From an archaeon (GTDB lineage Archaea; Nanobdellota; Nanobdellia; Pacearchaeales; GW2011-AR1), in contig JAIORZ010000011.1 of NCBI GenBank assembly GCA_021107855.1, forward strand, positions 71,686 through 135,685: a DNA stretch of 64,000 nucleotides, in the 5' to 3' direction. Made by a program: the position numbers and the translations under genes. This document shows positions 61,700 through 64,000 of this stretch, piece by piece. The notes below the pieces were generated by a model that saw only the letters and a program-made list of their open reading frames with translations, had not been told where the DNA came from and searched no databases. The stretch's first letter is position 1; each line of letters opens with the position of its first letter.

Positions 61700-63328
61700 A
61701 TGAAAAGAAGTGTTGTTGTTTTTTTATTTTTGATTATTGTGTTAGGAAGTATTGGTTTTTATTATAGGGGTGGAGATAATATTACGGGGAGTGCTTTAGA
61801 CCCTGGAGATTCTTCTGGTGTTTCTAGGTCTTTTTCTGGAAGTTCGGTTGATGAAGATATTTCGGTTGTGGTTAGTGTTTTGATTGATTCTGGTTTTGTT
61901 CATGAAGTTTATGTGGTTGAGGAGAATGTTCCGAGTGAATTTAGTGTTGTTGATGCTGGGGGGGCTGTTCAGTCTGGGAATGTTTTGAGGTGGTCTGATA
62001 TTGATGATGTTAATGGGGTCGATTCCGTTGATTTGACGTATGTGGTTAGGACTTCGCAGGAGGGGATATATCCCTTTGATGGTTTTTATGGTTTGGATGG
62101 GATGGACTCGGAGGAATTGATTAGTGGTCCGAGTTTAATAGTGGGAGAGGCCAGCGACGACGAGGCTCCGACTTTTAATTATACTAGGAGTGGTCCAGTG
62201 AGTTATTCTGATTCTTTTTTGACGGATATTGATTTTGGTTGGGTTGATAATGTAGGGGTCACTCAAAGTTTTGTCGAGAATAATTTTTCGGGAGGTTTTG
62301 TTAATTTTTCTGGGTCGAGTTGGTCTGGTGTTTTAGGTGCTGGTTCTTATAGTGTTCGAGGTTGGGCTAGGGATGCCGTGGGGAATTGGGGGGTTACTCC
62401 TGTTTACGTTTTTAGTATCTTGAAGAGGGATGCTGATTTGAGTTTGAGCTTGAATGAAGTTGAAGGTGATGTTAGTATTGGGGTTGGTGGGAGCGTGAAT
62501 GTTGAGGTTGAAGCTTTGAAAGATTTTGTTTTGTATGCAGATGGTATTGAAATAGAAGAGGGATTAATATATTGTCCTAGTAGTGGGTTGTTCAATTTAA
62601 CAGCGGTTGTTTTAGAGGATGCGAATTATACTGGTGATAATTTGACTAGGTTTGTGAATGTTGAAGGTGTTTTGGAGGTTGTTGTTACCCTGAATCCTTC
62701 TGGCTGGCTAGAGGGGACCACAGATTTTAGTAATGTTAATTTGAGTAATTTTTTGGGAAGATTTGTTAATGAGTTTGGGGAAATCTTATTTTTGGAGAAT
62801 TTGAATGTTTTAAGAAGCTTGAATTTAGATTCTAAGATTGTTGTCGAAGATAAGAGGATTTTTGTTGATTCTGATTCGTTACCCGAATTTAATTTTTCTT
62901 CTCGTTTGAAGTTTTTTAATGTGAATTTTACTAGTCCGATTGTTTTGAAAGATGGAGTCTTGTGTTCCTCTTGTACTGTTGTCAGTTATGTTGATGGGGT
63001 TTTGGTTGTTGATGTTGATGGGTTTAGTGAGTATCTTATTGTAGAGGAGGGTTATGAGCCTGACCCTGAAGATTGTGTTTCTGATTATTCTTGTGGAGAG
63101 TGGGATTCTTGTTTGAATGGGGTCGGAAAAAGAATTTGTGTTGATTTGAATGGGTGTAGCGATGATAAGGTCGAGGAGGTGAGTTGTGGGAGTAGTGAGG
63201 ATAAAGAGGACAATCGGCCGATATCTAATATTAGGTATTTGATTATTGGTTTTTCAATTTTGGGACTTATAGTTTTGTCTATTTGGACTTGGGTTAAACT
63301 TAAGAAGATTAGAAAAGTGGAAGAATAA
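61700..63328 (+). CDS. Surface protein with TSP1-like domain and C-terminal membrane helix
   Basis: This 542-residue protein has an N-terminal hydrophobic segment (about 4-20) followed by NITGSALDPG, then beta-rich domains including a bacterial Ig-like stretch (APTFNYTRSGPVSYSD...VRGWARDAVGNWGVTPV) and a segment with VVTLNPSGWLEGTTDFSNVNL. Residues about 455-497 look like a thrombospondin type 1 repeat: YSCGEWDSC, GKRICVD, GCSDDKVEEVSC, with six cysteines. A transmembrane helix (about 510-532) and a basic tail (KLKKIRKVEE) close it. It lies 22 bases before a third partner-type gene, so the two probably form one operon. Confidence 0.8.
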   Translation: MKRSVVVFLFLIIVLGSIGFYYRGGDNITGSALDPGDSSGVSRSFSGSSVDEDISVVVSVLIDSGFVHEVYVVEENVPSEFSVVDAGGAVQSGNVLRWSDIDDVNGVDSVDLTYVVRTSQEGIYPFDGFYGLDGMDSEELISGPSLIVGEASDDEAPTFNYTRSGPVSYSDSFLTDIDFGWVDNVGVTQSFVENNFSGGFVNFSGSSWSGVLGAGSYSVRGWARDAVGNWGVTPVYVFSILKRDADLSLSLNEVEGDVSIGVGGSVNVEVEALKDFVLYADGIEIEEGLIYCPSSGLFNLTAVVLEDANYTGDNLTRFVNVEGVLEVVVTLNPSGWLEGTTDFSNVNLSNFLGRFVNEFGEILFLENLNVLRSLNLDSKIVVEDKRIFVDSDSLPEFNFSSRLKFFNVNFTSPIVLKDGVLCSSCTVVSYVDGVLVVDVDGFSEYLIVEEGYEPDPEDCVSDYSCGEWDSCLNGVGKRICVDLNGCSDDKVEEVSCGSSEDKEDNRPISNIRYLIIGFSILGLIVLSIWTWVKLKKIRKVEE

Positions 63329-63349
63329 GGAGTAAAATTTATTTTAAAA

Positions 63350-64000
63350 ATGAAGAGATGTGTATATTTTGTGATTTTGGTTTTTTTATGTAGTGGTGCT
63401 TTGGCTCTCGAGGGGGTTGTGCCTGGGAGTTATGATGTTGAATTTGAGCCTGGGCTTGAGAGGGATTTTGTTTTTGATTTTGTTTTAGATGGCAAGGAAG
63501 AACTGTGGGTTGAGGGGGATTTGAGTGAGTATGTTGAGTTAGATAAGTTGGAGATTATGGGGAGGGGGGATGTTGTTGTGCATATGAAGTTGCCAGAGAG
63601 TTTGGAGAAGATTGGTGCGAATGAGGTTTGGGTTGTTGCGGGGGGTGTTAGAGGTTTGATTAGGGTTAATGTTGCTTATCCTGAGAGGTTTGTTGGGTTG
63701 GAACTTAGTGCGCCTAATGTGAATTTGGGTGAGGATGTTGAATTGAAATTGAAGGTTTTGAATTTAGGGAGGGAACGGGTTTTTGTGAATCCTAGTATTT
63801 TGATTTATAATCCTGACGGGGGATTGATTGAGGATGTTCCTTTCGAGGGTGGTTGGGTTAATATTTCTGGTGTTTTGAATTTTGAGGGAGTTTTAGTGAC
63901 TAGTAATTATTCTGCGGGGGATTATTTGGCTGTCGCTAGGGTTGATTATGGTGATGGGGTGATTAAGGAGGAGAATGTTTTTCGATTGGGGGAGTTTGGG
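63350..64000 (+). CDS. C-terminally truncated third partner-type Ig-like protein
   Basis: The frame is open to the right edge, giving 217 codons. The ATG at 63350 follows the preceding stop by 21 bases. A signal peptide (MKRCVYFVILVFLCSGALAL) leads into VVPGSYDVEFEPGLERDFVFDF, EGDLSEYVELDK, VNVAYPERFVGLELSAPNVNLGEDVELKLKV and GDYLAVARVDYGDG. These match the order of segments in the 395- and 396-residue paralogues (QGDLAEY, YVPYPGKYASAKLYVYSANVGE, VGEYLAKAVIVYDDG), though more divergent. The expected C-terminal membrane helix lies beyond the window. Confidence 0.8.
   Translation, partial: MKRCVYFVILVFLCSGALALEGVVPGSYDVEFEPGLERDFVFDFVLDGKEELWVEGDLSEYVELDKLEIMGRGDVVVHMKLPESLEKIGANEVWVVAGGVRGLIRVNVAYPERFVGLELSAPNVNLGEDVELKLKVLNLGRERVFVNPSILIYNPDGGLIEDVPFEGGWVNISGVLNFEGVLVTSNYSAGDYLAVARVDYGDGVIKEENVFRLGEFG

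Overview
The window is archaeal. It carries a transcription factor B gene, ribosomal protein S8e, and many genes whose TATA-like box lies about 25-31 bases before the start codon, as expected for leaderless archaeal transcripts. The very large beta-helix, LamG and BspA-type surface proteins, with tags I associate with Pacearchaeota/Woesearchaeota, suggest a DPANN-type archaeon. That placement is an inference. It rests partly on remembered family resemblance and was not tested by a search.

Layout. (1) 1-5.8 kb: the 3' part of a very large Cys-rich secreted-type protein ending in a lysozyme-like (SLT) domain. (2) 5.8-6.9 kb: tRNA-Leu(UAG) and TFB on the minus strand. (3) 6.9-13.4 kb: an AT-rich accessory island bounded by a 39-bp direct repeat (37/39 identical). 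It holds a DUF4143-type ATPase, two PD-(D/E)XK nucleases fired from one shared TATA box, a C5-cytosine methyltransferase, a Cas4/RecB-like nuclease with an Fe-S-type cysteine set, a small winged-helix protein, an AbrB-like protein and a DDE transposase. Two unrelated palindromic operator arrays sit in front of its regulated genes. (4) 13.4-15.1 kb, minus strand: a small membrane-tethered Cys-rich protein, S8e, and a lipoprotein with an NlpC/P60-like domain plus LysM. (5) 15.3-64 kb, plus strand: a surface-protein locus.

The surface locus has two giant modular proteins, A (9057 aa from the chosen start) and B (3688 aa). They are built from parallel beta-helix modules with a C-x2-C-x2-C opening and a Ca-binding/Cys cap, LamG-like modules (A only), 25-residue BspA/DUF285-type repeats (19, 17, 11 and 15 exact tandem copies in four arrays) and Ig-like linkers. 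They end in the same roughly 140-residue C-terminal domain. B overlaps by four bases a 396-aa membrane-anchored Ig-like protein. A paralogue of that partner (395 aa) lies downstream of A, separated from it by two other genes, and a third paralogue runs off the right edge. Further secreted proteins include a PKD/beta-helix protein and a LamG/glycosidase-like protein, both with short dockerin-like tails, a TSP1-like membrane protein and two small membrane proteins.

My main proposal is that each giant protein and its small C-terminally anchored partner form a display pair, analogous in architecture to the bacterial WxL/DUF916 systems, with the shared C-terminal domain as the docking part. The peptidoglycan-type domains nearby (SLT, NlpC/P60, LysM) would suit contact with bacterial cells or recycling of bacterial wall material. 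Both ideas are inferences.
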